Source: an uncultured Succinivibrio sp.
Lineage (GTDB): Bacteria > Pseudomonadota > Gammaproteobacteria > Enterobacterales > Succinivibrionaceae
Assembly: GCA_902772715.1 (NCBI GenBank)
Contig: CACYBT010000016.1
Location: forward strand, 1-16,308
Direction: 5' to 3'
Length of the DNA stretch: 16,308 nucleotides
In this document: positions 7,409-13,798 of the stretch, one piece after another
Numbering within the stretch: the first letter of the stretch is position 1
Layout: the number at the start of each line of letters is the position of its first letter
Made by a program: the position numbers and the translations under genes
The notes under the pieces: generated by a model
Database searches by the model: none
The model's input: the letters and a program-made list of their open reading frames with translations, nothing else
Told to the model about the DNA's origin: nothing

Positions 7409-7452
7409 AGGTTTACGCTCTAATCAATTAAACAAAGGAAGAAGAGGACAAT

Positions 7453-8430
7453 ATGGAACTGCAAAAAGGTAACGCACTGGTTGGTGATGTAGGTGGAACA
7501 AATGCTCGTTTAAGTTTGGTGAATCTTGAAGACGGCTCTCTTTCAAATACCAAGATTTACTCATCCGTAGAGAACGAATCATTAGAAAAGGTCATTGTCA
7601 GATACCGTGAAGAGACAGGAGCACAGTTTGACTGTGCCTGTATTGCGATTGCCACCATGCTCACAGGAGATCATGTCAAGATGACTAACAACCCATGGGA
7701 ATTCTCCATAAGTGAAATGCAGCGTAATCTAAACCTGAAAAAACTGCTCTTCATTAATGATTTTACCGCTATGTCCATGAGTGTCACCACAATTAAAACT
7801 ACTGACATGATTAAAATCGGTGGTACCGAAGTAGTTGACTATGCTCCAAAAGCAATCTATGGTGCCGGTACTGGACTTGGAGTTAGTTATCTTGTACACG
7901 CAGGCGGTAAATGGATCCCCCTACCTAGTGAAGGTGGCCACGTAGATATAGCAGTGCAGACCGACCGTGAAGATGCCATCCTCAAAATTCTAAGAAGAAA
8001 ATTTGATCACGTGTCAGGAGAAAGATTACTCTCAGGAATGGGACTGGTTAACGTTTATCAGGCCATTGCCGAACTGAACGATCATGAGGTTCTGACCATT
8101 GAACCGCAGGATGTTACCGCACGTGCCTTTGCAAGTGATGCAGATCCTGACTGCAAAGAAACCATTGATGTATTCTGTAAGCTGATGGGAGCCTTTGGCG
8201 GTAATCTGGCGCTAAATATACTGGCAAAGGGTGGTGTCTTTATTGCCGGAGGCATCGTGCCACGCTTTATTGATTACTTCAAAAAATCACAGTTCCGCAG
8301 CGAATTTGAGTCAAAAGGACGCTTCAATAAAGCTCTGATGATGATTCCTGTGTATGTCATATCTCAGGGAGATGCCGGACTTTTAGGAGCTGGAGCCTAT
8401 ATCAGGCAGGAATTAGGTTATACGCTTTAA
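7453..8430 (+). CDS. glk: Glucokinase
   Basis: Cytosolic ATP-dependent glucokinase of 325 residues, close to E. coli Glk (321), that makes glucose 6-phosphate. Visible motifs are the N-terminal phosphate-binding loop GDVGGTN (11-17), IND with the likely catalytic base Asp103 (101-103), the adenosine-region motif GAGTGLG (137-143) and the sugar-binding segment SEGGHVD (159-165). The segments FGGNLALN and GGVFIAGGIVPRF in the C-terminal half are typical of bacterial Glk. It stands alone: ygiF is divergent, and a strong terminator follows within 50 nt. The start is supported by AGAGGA 4 nt upstream plus a second purine run (AAGGA) slightly further upstream. Confidence 0.97.
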   Translation: MELQKGNALVGDVGGTNARLSLVNLEDGSLSNTKIYSSVENESLEKVIVRYREETGAQFDCACIAIATMLTGDHVKMTNNPWEFSISEMQRNLNLKKLLFINDFTAMSMSVTTIKTTDMIKIGGTEVVDYAPKAIYGAGTGLGVSYLVHAGGKWIPLPSEGGHVDIAVQTDREDAILKILRRKFDHVSGERLLSGMGLVNVYQAIAELNDHEVLTIEPQDVTARAFASDADPDCKETIDVFCKLMGAFGGNLALNILAKGGVFIAGGIVPRFIDYFKKSQFRSEFESKGRFNKALMMIPVYVISQGDAGLLGAGAYIRQELGYTL

Positions 8431-8445
8431 ACAGCAAAGTGCTGT
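8431..8445 (+). other. Small hairpin directly after the glk stop
   Basis: ACAGCA (8431-8436), AAG loop, TGCTGT (8440-8445) is a perfect 6-bp stem beginning at the base after the stop codon. No T-run follows it. It precedes the true terminator by 11 nt and may protect the transcript 3' end. Confidence 0.4.
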
Positions 8446-8456
8446 AATTGCAGAGC

Positions 8457-8483
8457 ATCCCGCTAAGATAGCGGGATTTTTTT
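8457..8483 (+). terminator. Rho-independent terminator of glk
   Basis: ATCCCGCTA (8457-8465), loop AGA, TAGCGGGAT (8469-8477) is a perfect GC-containing 9-bp stem, followed by seven T (8477-8483). Confidence 0.93.
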
Positions 8484-8544
8484 CTCTTAACCCCGAGATT
8501 GTCAAAAAAAACTGCCCCACCATGGAATTACAGTTTGAAATTAA

Positions 8545-8940
8545 AAAATCACACAAAAGTCTATCTTTTACGTATGTTTTGGCTTTTTGCATAGAAACGA
8601 TCGTGTTCCTATTACATCATGGGTTATTGTTCCTGCATACAGATTGTGAATTACCATGCTGATAAGACTCTACACACGGCTCTCTTCATCATGACCCAGC
8701 AAAAAAGTTCGATCAGCATATTCTCTGCGTCGTAAGATTTACCAAGGCAACGCCTATTAACATATCCCCACTCAAGATCTTGGTGATGCTGAACATTTGT
8801 TCACTAATTCTGATTATCTGAAAGTCCTATCAGAGTTAATTTCAATATGCAAAACTTTAACCTTAGGGAAAAGCATCCTTCCTAGTTGCAGATCTGCAAC
8901 GGACTTGTGGACTGTGCACGAATTTGACAAATTTTGCCAA
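8545..8940 (+). pseudogene. Possible decayed coding sequence, family unknown
   Basis: One plus-strand frame is open apart from stops at 8647-8649, 8692-8694 and 8758-8760, before a final stop at 8941-8943. The last piece (8761-8940, 60 codons) begins HIPTQDLGDAEHLFTNSDYL and has a normal amino acid mix, including Trp and several Asp/Glu. There is no start codon or ribosome binding site, and I do not recognise a family. The base composition looks less AT-rich than the true intergenic regions nearby. The opposite strand also has a 49-codon open stretch, so even the strand is uncertain. Confidence 0.2.
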
Positions 8941-8945
8941 TAACA

Positions 8946-8986
8946 GGTATCTTAGTGATTACTATTGTAAGTAACTTGCAGATACC
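8946..8986. repeat. Two-tier inverted repeat
   Basis: The outer arms are GGTATCT (8946-8952) and AGATACC (8980-8986). Nested inside, TTACT (8959-8963) pairs with AGTAA (8970-8974) around ATTGTA. The two stems are separated by unpaired bases on both sides. It lies just beyond the terminator of the transporter gene. Confidence 0.4.
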
Positions 8987-8993
8987 AGTTACA

Positions 8994-9028
8994 CAAAAAA
9001 GGCTCTGAATATTGATAAAATCAGAGCC
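8994..9028 (-). terminator. Rho-independent terminator of the transporter gene
   Basis: GGCTCTGA (9001-9008) and TCAGAGCC (9021-9028) form a perfect 8-bp stem with a 12-nt loop. On the minus strand the stem is followed by six T (9000-8995). It lies about 60 nt after the transporter stop codon. Confidence 0.88.
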
Positions 9029-9089
9029 CATCACCAGATTTACGGGATAAACATTTAAATGCTAATCCCCAAGCACAATCGCAAATCTG

Positions 9090-10355
9090 TTAAGAAGGAT
9101 TAAATGGCCATACCAGAGGAATGATCAACACGCTCACAACAAAGCCAATCAAGCACAGTGGCAGACCTACCTTAATAAAGTCGATAAAATGCAGACCCGC
9201 AGGATTCATCACCATCACATTTGGTGGAGTAGCAACCGGAGTAGCAAAAGCACAGGAGGTGGCGATAGAAACAGCCATGATTACTGCATAAGGCGACACA
9301 TGTAACTCTTCTGAAATTGATATACCGATTGGAATCAAAAGTGCTGCAGTACCGGTATTCGACATAAACTGAGTCAGACCGCAAGACACCAAAAATAACA
9401 CTGCCATCATCACGGTATCAGAAGGATGACTACCCATTAAATCAATCACTGCAGTAGCAATCAGCTTACCTGCTCCAGTCTTTTCTAAAGCACCAGCAAT
9501 AGGTAACATACCAGCAAACAGAAAAATCGTGACCCAGTCAATACCCCTATAGGCCTGTTTTTCAGTAATAGTACGTGTAAGCACACACAGCACTGCACCA
9601 ATCATTGCCACCATGGCCTGTGATACCCCAGGAATACCGAAAATAAGTCCATAGATAACAAAAATGAGTATAAGCAGAGCCATTATACGCTGGTAGTTTG
9701 AACCACTACCAGTCAGAGAATTAGCAATGACTCCTAAATCTGATTCATGGCGTGGTAGCAATTTACGTCCAATAAACACCATGAAAAACAGAGAAATTAT
9801 AGAGACCGGAAAACCAACATAAGCAAACTCAAAAAAACCGAAAGGTTCTAGACCATGATCCCTTAAGGCAGAAACAGCGAACATATTTGGAGGTGTACCC
9901 ACCATGGTCATCATACCGCCAGCATTGGCTGCAACAGCCATGGACATCAGAATAGCAGTTGCTGGAATTTTAGCCGAAGCACAGACTCCGAGAACCATAG
10001 GCATCAAACAGGCAATGGTACCGGTATTCGAGGCAAAGGCTGACATAATCATGGTCAAGAGCATAAACGAAACCATAAGTGGAACTTCTTTAGTACCTAC
10101 CCTTTTAACCACCATACTACCGAAAGTGGTCGCAAGACCAGACTCTAACATAGCAGTACCCACTACAAACATGCCTGCAAACAATACTACTGTAGAATTT
10201 GACAGACCTGAAAAGGCTTCCTGAGGAGTCAACACTCCTGTAATTCCAAGAACTAGAGCGCCCATAATGGAAGTTACAGCCACAGGAATTATCTCGGTCA
10301 CAAATAAAAAAGCAACTATACCTAAAACGACTAACGTTATAGTAGCGTGATCCAT
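9090..10355 (-). CDS. DASS/SLC13-type anion transporter
   Basis: A 421-residue inner-membrane protein made almost entirely of hydrophobic segments, about 10-12 of them plus re-entrant hairpins. It belongs to the divalent anion/Na+ symporter family. Both signature SNT motifs are present, at 109-111 (ASNTGTIACLMP) and 332-334 (MSNTGTAALLIP), each in a hairpin-like context. The matching TPPN loops are at 154-157 and 376-379. In VcINDY the equivalent motifs form the substrate and sodium sites. The likely substrate is a C4-dicarboxylate, citrate, sulfate or similar anion; sequence alone does not decide. A ribosome binding site (TAGGTAA) precedes the ATG. It lies downstream of rpoD terminators and probably has its own promoter. 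Confidence 0.92.
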   Translation of the reverse strand: MDHATITLVVLGIVAFLFVTEIIPVAVTSIMGALVLGITGVLTPQEAFSGLSNSTVVLFAGMFVVGTAMLESGLATTFGSMVVKRVGTKEVPLMVSFMLLTMIMSAFASNTGTIACLMPMVLGVCASAKIPATAILMSMAVAANAGGMMTMVGTPPNMFAVSALRDHGLEPFGFFEFAYVGFPVSIISLFFMVFIGRKLLPRHESDLGVIANSLTGSGSNYQRIMALLILIFVIYGLIFGIPGVSQAMVAMIGAVLCVLTRTITEKQAYRGIDWVTIFLFAGMLPIAGALEKTGAGKLIATAVIDLMGSHPSDTVMMAVLFLVSCGLTQFMSNTGTAALLIPIGISISEELHVSPYAVIMAVSIATSCAFATPVATPPNVMVMNPAGLHFIDFIKVGLPLCLIGFVVSVLIIPLVWPFNPS

Positions 10356-10371
10356 AATATTACCTATATAA

Positions 10372-10394
10372 TAAAAAAGATCTTAACAAGATCT
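10372..10394 (-). terminator. Second terminator downstream of rpoD
   Basis: On the minus strand, AGATCTT (10394-10388), loop GTT, AAGATCT (10384-10378), followed by a run of six T (10378-10373). The stem is a perfect 7 bp but mostly A/T, so it is weaker than the glk terminator. It ends only 17 nt before the transporter start codon. Confidence 0.7.
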
Positions 10395-10414
10395 ACCCAA
10401 ATTTCCACAAAGGG

Positions 10415-10444
10415 AATAAAATTCCCACCTTCTTAAGATGGGAA
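10415..10444 (-). terminator. First terminator of rpoD
   Basis: On the minus strand, TTCCCATCTT (10444-10435), loop AAG, AAGGTGGGAA (10431-10422) gives a 10-bp stem with one U-G pair, followed by TTTTATT (10421-10415). It starts 5 nt after the rpoD stop. Its 3' arm is shared with a second possible hairpin (10426-10412), GGGAAT with ATTCCC. Confidence 0.75.
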
Positions 10445-10449
10445 AAATT

Positions 10450-12396
10450 TTAATCCAAAAATCCCTTCAATCCCTGAGAACGGCAAGGATGACGCAGTTT
10501 ACGTAACGCCTTGGCTTCAATCTGACGAATACGCTCACGTGTCACACCAAACTGACGACCAACCTCCTCAAGGGTATGATCAGATGGCATACCAATACCA
10601 AAACGCATTCTCAAAACCTGAGCCTCACGAGGTGGCATATCATCAAGAACACCATTGATGGCATTCTTAAGACTTTCTGAGGTAGCAGCCTCTGCAGGAA
10701 CTACAATGGAACTGTCCTCAATAAAATCTCCTAAATGCGAATCATCATCATCACCAACGGGAGTTTCAAGAGAAATAGGTTCTTTGGCAATCTTCATGAC
10801 CTTGCGGATTTTTTCCTCAGGCAAAGCCATCTTCACAGCCAGTTCTTCAGGAGTTGGCTCTCTGCCCTTTTCCTGTAACATCTGTCTTGAGATTCGATTC
10901 AATTTGTTGATGGTCTCAATCATATGTACCGGAATACGGATAGTACGGGCCTGATCGGCAATAGAACGGGTTATAGCCTGTCTGATCCACCAGGTAGCAT
11001 ATGTGGAGAATTTGTAACCGCGACGGTATTCAAACTTGTCCACAGCCTTCATGAGACCAATATTACCTTCCTGAATCAAATCAAGAAACTGTAAGCCACG
11101 GTTAGTATACTTTTTGGCAATGGAGATTACCAGACGCAGATTGGCCTCGACCATATCCTTTTTGGCCTTTTTAGCCATGGCGTCTCCCTTCATAACACGA
11201 CGGGAAAGATCTCTTAACCTTGCAATGGTAATTCCAGACTCTTCTTCAATTTCTTTTAAGGAATTAACACACTGACGAACTTCAGGCTCATATTCTTTTA
11301 GCTTGCTAGCATAGACTCTCTTGACCTTGGTAGCCTTTTCAAACCATTTCATATCCACAACATTATCAGTTTCATTGTAGTATTTTTTCAGTTCATCAAT
11401 TTTCATACCACAACGACCAACAGCGATGTCACGGATACGACGATCCTGACTTTTTACTCTGTCCATCATATCATGCATGATGCGCAACATGCTTTCCAAC
11501 TGAGATGGCACAATTTTGAAACACTGAAAAATTTCAATAAGCTTATCAAGTTCTTTCTTATACTTCTTGTCTGTGCCAGATTTCTGTCTTGCGGCAGTAA
11601 CCTTGTCAAACTGAACCCGCAACTCAGTAAAACGTTTTTTGGTTTCTTCAGGATCAGGACCATTATCATTAGGTGATTCGGACACATCATCACCGTCTAG
11701 ATCATCATCTTCATCCATTTCATCATCAACATCTTCATCAATTACGTTTTTTGAGGATTTTTTAGATTTCTTGTTTACAGAAGTGCTGATAGGTAAATCA
11801 TCATCTAAGTCTTCAAGTTCCTGATCCAACTCTGATTCAGCGGTTTCGTCAATAACATCATCAATATCATCTAACTGTGAAGTTCCATCTTCAAAACCAT
11901 TGATGATATCGCCTAACTTAATCTCAGACATTGGATCGAGAGTCTTCTCATATTTAGCAAACAATTCTTCCATGGCTTGAGGATATTCAACGAGGCAAAT
12001 CTGTACCTCATTTGTACCCTTTTCAATACGCTTAGAAATCTCAATTTCATCCTTACGTGTGAGCAGTGAAACATTACCCATCTCACGCATATACATACGC
12101 ACAGGATCAGTGGTTCTGCCAATATCAACAGAACTATCCAGCTGATTGGCAACAATCTCCACATCCTCAGAATCCGTAGAAGCATTACCATTTAACAGTA
12201 GATCATCTGCCTCAGGAGGGGTTTCACATACGTTAATCCCCATATCAATAAAAGTCTGAATAAATACGGATAACTGGTCGCCACTAATGATATCAGGAGG
12301 AATAAGATCATTGATCTCATCAATAGTTAAATAGCCCTGTTCCTTACCTCTGGCGATAAGCTGTTTGAATTCTGTACTTGCTGAATTGTTATTCAT
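10450..12396 (-). CDS. rpoD: RNA polymerase primary sigma factor (sigma-70)
   Basis: Housekeeping sigma factor of 648 residues (E. coli 613). Region 1.1 begins FKQLIARGKEQGYLT, and region 1.2 contains GRTTDPVRMYMREMG (about 93-107). An acidic non-conserved segment follows (about 190-242, with a Lys/Ser-rich patch inside). Regions 2.1-2.4 run about 414-492 and are almost identical to E. coli (for example EANLRLVISIAKKYTNRGLQ). The region 4.2 helix-turn-helix HTLEEVGRQFGVTRERIRQI lies near 607-626. The frame is open for 30 more codons upstream to 12486, but those residues match nothing in RpoD. I therefore start at the ATG 12396-12394, which has AGGA about 11 nt upstream. It is not linked to rpsU or dnaG. 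Confidence 0.98.
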   Translation of the reverse strand: MNNNSASTEFKQLIARGKEQGYLTIDEINDLIPPDIISGDQLSVFIQTFIDMGINVCETPPEADDLLLNGNASTDSEDVEIVANQLDSSVDIGRTTDPVRMYMREMGNVSLLTRKDEIEISKRIEKGTNEVQICLVEYPQAMEELFAKYEKTLDPMSEIKLGDIINGFEDGTSQLDDIDDVIDETAESELDQELEDLDDDLPISTSVNKKSKKSSKNVIDEDVDDEMDEDDDLDGDDVSESPNDNGPDPEETKKRFTELRVQFDKVTAARQKSGTDKKYKKELDKLIEIFQCFKIVPSQLESMLRIMHDMMDRVKSQDRRIRDIAVGRCGMKIDELKKYYNETDNVVDMKWFEKATKVKRVYASKLKEYEPEVRQCVNSLKEIEEESGITIARLRDLSRRVMKGDAMAKKAKKDMVEANLRLVISIAKKYTNRGLQFLDLIQEGNIGLMKAVDKFEYRRGYKFSTYATWWIRQAITRSIADQARTIRIPVHMIETINKLNRISRQMLQEKGREPTPEELAVKMALPEEKIRKVMKIAKEPISLETPVGDDDDSHLGDFIEDSSIVVPAEAATSESLKNAINGVLDDMPPREAQVLRMRFGIGMPSDHTLEEVGRQFGVTRERIRQIEAKALRKLRHPCRSQGLKGFLD

Positions 12397-12955
12397 CTGT
12401 AAAACGATCCTAGAGCTGCAGTTATGGCGGTAAAACACCCCACTTAAACTTCGAGTAAAAAGTGAAATATTTTCCCTGCCAACCAAAAAAAGACAGTCAG
12501 ATCCACCAAAACAAAATCCTAAAAAATGTAATTATTTGTGCTAAAGGGTAGATTATGCTCCACTCCCATAAAAATTTTAGGTATTTTTTTTAAATGACTG
12601 TACTCAAATTATCCCAAACAAAAAAAACTATCCTTTGATTTTTCGGGATTCATCTCAACATATCTTAATAAAATTAACCAAACAAAAGAATTATCGTTTG
12701 TTTCTGCATTACTGTTTTTTTAGTTTATTTCTAAAATTGTACATCATCCAGTTTAAACAAAATCAAACCAATCTTTTTGACGATAATAAATTAAATCACT
12801 ATGTGAAATATCAGGTTATTATTTTTTATCATCAAGGATAGAAGTCAGAGACAAAAGCCTTAACCGACTTATTACTTATAGATTACAAAAACCCAAATTG
12901 CAAAAAAAAACTTTTTAAATTTTTCTTAATATCAAGTTATTGATATTTTTCTTCT
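12397..12955. other. AT-rich rpoD upstream region
   Basis: This 560-bp gap must contain the rpoD promoter on the minus strand, but no -35/-10 pair near consensus is obvious. CATAAT (minus, 12557-12552) is the best -10-like hexamer and lacks a matching -35. A 68-codon plus-strand frame (12635-12841) is rich in Phe, Ile, Lys and Asn with no ribosome binding site and is probably chance. A palindrome is present at 12928-12947. Confidence 0.5.
12928..12947. repeat. 8-bp perfect palindrome near the end of the yebC transcript
   Basis: AATATCAA (12928-12935), GTTA, TTGATATT (12940-12947). The arms are wholly A/T apart from one G-C pair each. On the plus strand it is followed by TTTTTCTTCT, so it could be a weak plus-strand terminator. 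It could also be a regulator site. Confidence 0.45.
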
Positions 12956-12992
12956 AAAAAAATTTGAAGTCAGAGCGATTAAACTCTGACTT
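12956..12992 (-). terminator. Rho-independent terminator of aspS-yebC
   Basis: AAGTCAGAG (12967-12975) and CTCTGACTT (12984-12992) form a perfect 9-bp stem around an 8-nt loop. On the minus strand it is followed by CAAA and then seven T (12962-12956). It lies 24 nt after the yebC stop. Confidence 0.87.
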
Positions 12993-13015
12993 ATACCAAG
13001 AAACCATGAAAAAAA

Positions 13016-13774
13016 CTATTCAAGTTCTAAATCATCTGGCAATGAAGCATTGTGATAAACGTTCTGAACATCATCCAAATCTTCAAAAGCATCAATCATA
13101 CGCATGAACTTAACAGCAGTTTCACTGTCTAAAGCTGCCTCAGTGGAAGGTACCATGGTAACCTCCGCATTAGTAGGTTTAAAGGACTGGGCCTCATAGG
13201 CCTCAACCACATCGGCAAAAGCCTCAGGAGCAGTATAAACATCAATCGAACCATCATCATTGGTAACGATATCATCTGCACCAGCCTCAAGACCGATCTC
13301 CATAGCCTTTTCCTCATCAATGCTCATTTTATCGTTCTCATCAGGAGCAAAGGAAATGACACCTTTTTTAGTAAATAGATAAGAAACAGAACCATTAGTG
13401 CCAAGGTTGCCACCGAACTTGGTAAAGGCATGACGTACATCAGATGCAGTACGATTGTGGTTATCTGTCATGCATTCTACCATCACCGCAGCACCGCCAA
13501 CTCCATAGCCTTCATAGGTTATATTCTCAAGATCCACACCGTCGCCACCACCGACACCACGGTCAACAGCGCGTTTAATGGTATCACGGGTCATATTCTG
13601 AGCCAGAGCAGCCACAACTGCAGAACGCAGACGCGGATTACTGGACTCATCGCCACCACCTAAACGAGCAGCGGTTGTAATTTCACGAATAAGTTTGGTA
13701 AAAATCTTACCACGTTTAGCATCCTGGGCGGCTTTACGGAAACGAATATTAGCCCACTTGGAATGTCCTGACAT
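13016..13774 (-). CDS. yebC: YebC/PmpR (TACO1) family protein
   Basis: A 252-residue cytosolic protein of the YebC family, close to E. coli YebC (246). The diagnostic N-terminus MSGHSKWANIRFRKAAQDAKRGK is followed by KLIREITTAAR and the glycine-rich NPRLRSAVVAALAQNM region. The family has been described both as DNA-binding regulators (PmpR, YebC) and as translation factors that relieve stalling, as with TACO1 and bacterial YebC proteins; which role applies here cannot be read from sequence. It follows aspS by 24 nt with a good ribosome binding site (AGGAG, 6 nt from the ATG) and no intervening terminator, so the two are one operon. ruvC, the usual next gene in E. coli, is absent. Confidence 0.97.
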   Translation of the reverse strand: MSGHSKWANIRFRKAAQDAKRGKIFTKLIREITTAARLGGGDESSNPRLRSAVVAALAQNMTRDTIKRAVDRGVGGGDGVDLENITYEGYGVGGAAVMVECMTDNHNRTASDVRHAFTKFGGNLGTNGSVSYLFTKKGVISFAPDENDKMSIDEEKAMEIGLEAGADDIVTNDDGSIDVYTAPEAFADVVEAYEAQSFKPTNAEVTMVPSTEAALDSETAVKFMRMIDAFEDLDDVQNVYHNASLPDDLELE

Positions 13775-13798
13775 TATTATCTCCTACACAGTCTGACA

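Larger units (their letters stand above)
7186..7452. promoter_or_regulatory. Divergent ygiF/glk control region
   Basis: TACTGTCAA (7321-7329) and TTGACAGTA (7385-7393) are perfect inverted copies, 55 bp apart. Each therefore presents a consensus TTGACA -35-like box, one pointing at ygiF and one at glk. No convincing -10 lies 16-18 bp from either box, so they may be operators instead. The putative glk spacer contains a palindrome, CAATGT-AAC-ACATTG (7394-7408). In the ygiF leader, ATGTACTT (7210-7217) and AAGTACAT (7226-7233) form 8-bp arms around an 8-nt loop. glk has purine-rich ribosome binding sequence AGAGGA at 7443-7448. Confidence 0.45.
8484..8993. other. Gap with no intact gene
   Basis: Between the glk terminator and the transporter terminator no frame has both length and a plausible start. 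The plus-strand frame 8545-8940 reads as protein-like pieces broken by three in-frame stops, and part of the opposite strand (about 8650-8800) also reads plausibly. Either way any gene here is decayed. A stem with arms 8946-8952 and 8980-8986 lies at the right end. Confidence 0.5.

Noticed and set aside
7385..7413. A complete sigma-70 promoter for glk built on TTGACA at 7385
   Set aside because: The hexamer at 17-bp spacing (7408-7413, GAGGTT) is a poor -10, and no better one lies at 16-18 bp. Only the -35-like box is reported.
9172..10224. Frames overlapping the transporter on both strands (9172-9384 minus and 9904-10224 plus)
   Set aside because: They overlap conserved transporter motifs in the true frame and carry no family signature.
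12397..12486. Thirty extra in-frame codons before the chosen rpoD start
   Set aside because: They do not resemble RpoD region 1.1, which begins with MNNNSASTEFKQLIARGKEQGYLT at 12396. An AGGA lies upstream of that ATG.
12635..12841. A 68-codon plus-strand frame in the rpoD-yebC gap
   Set aside because: It is dominated by Phe, Ile, Lys, Asn and Tyr, as expected by chance in AT-rich DNA, with no ribosome binding site.
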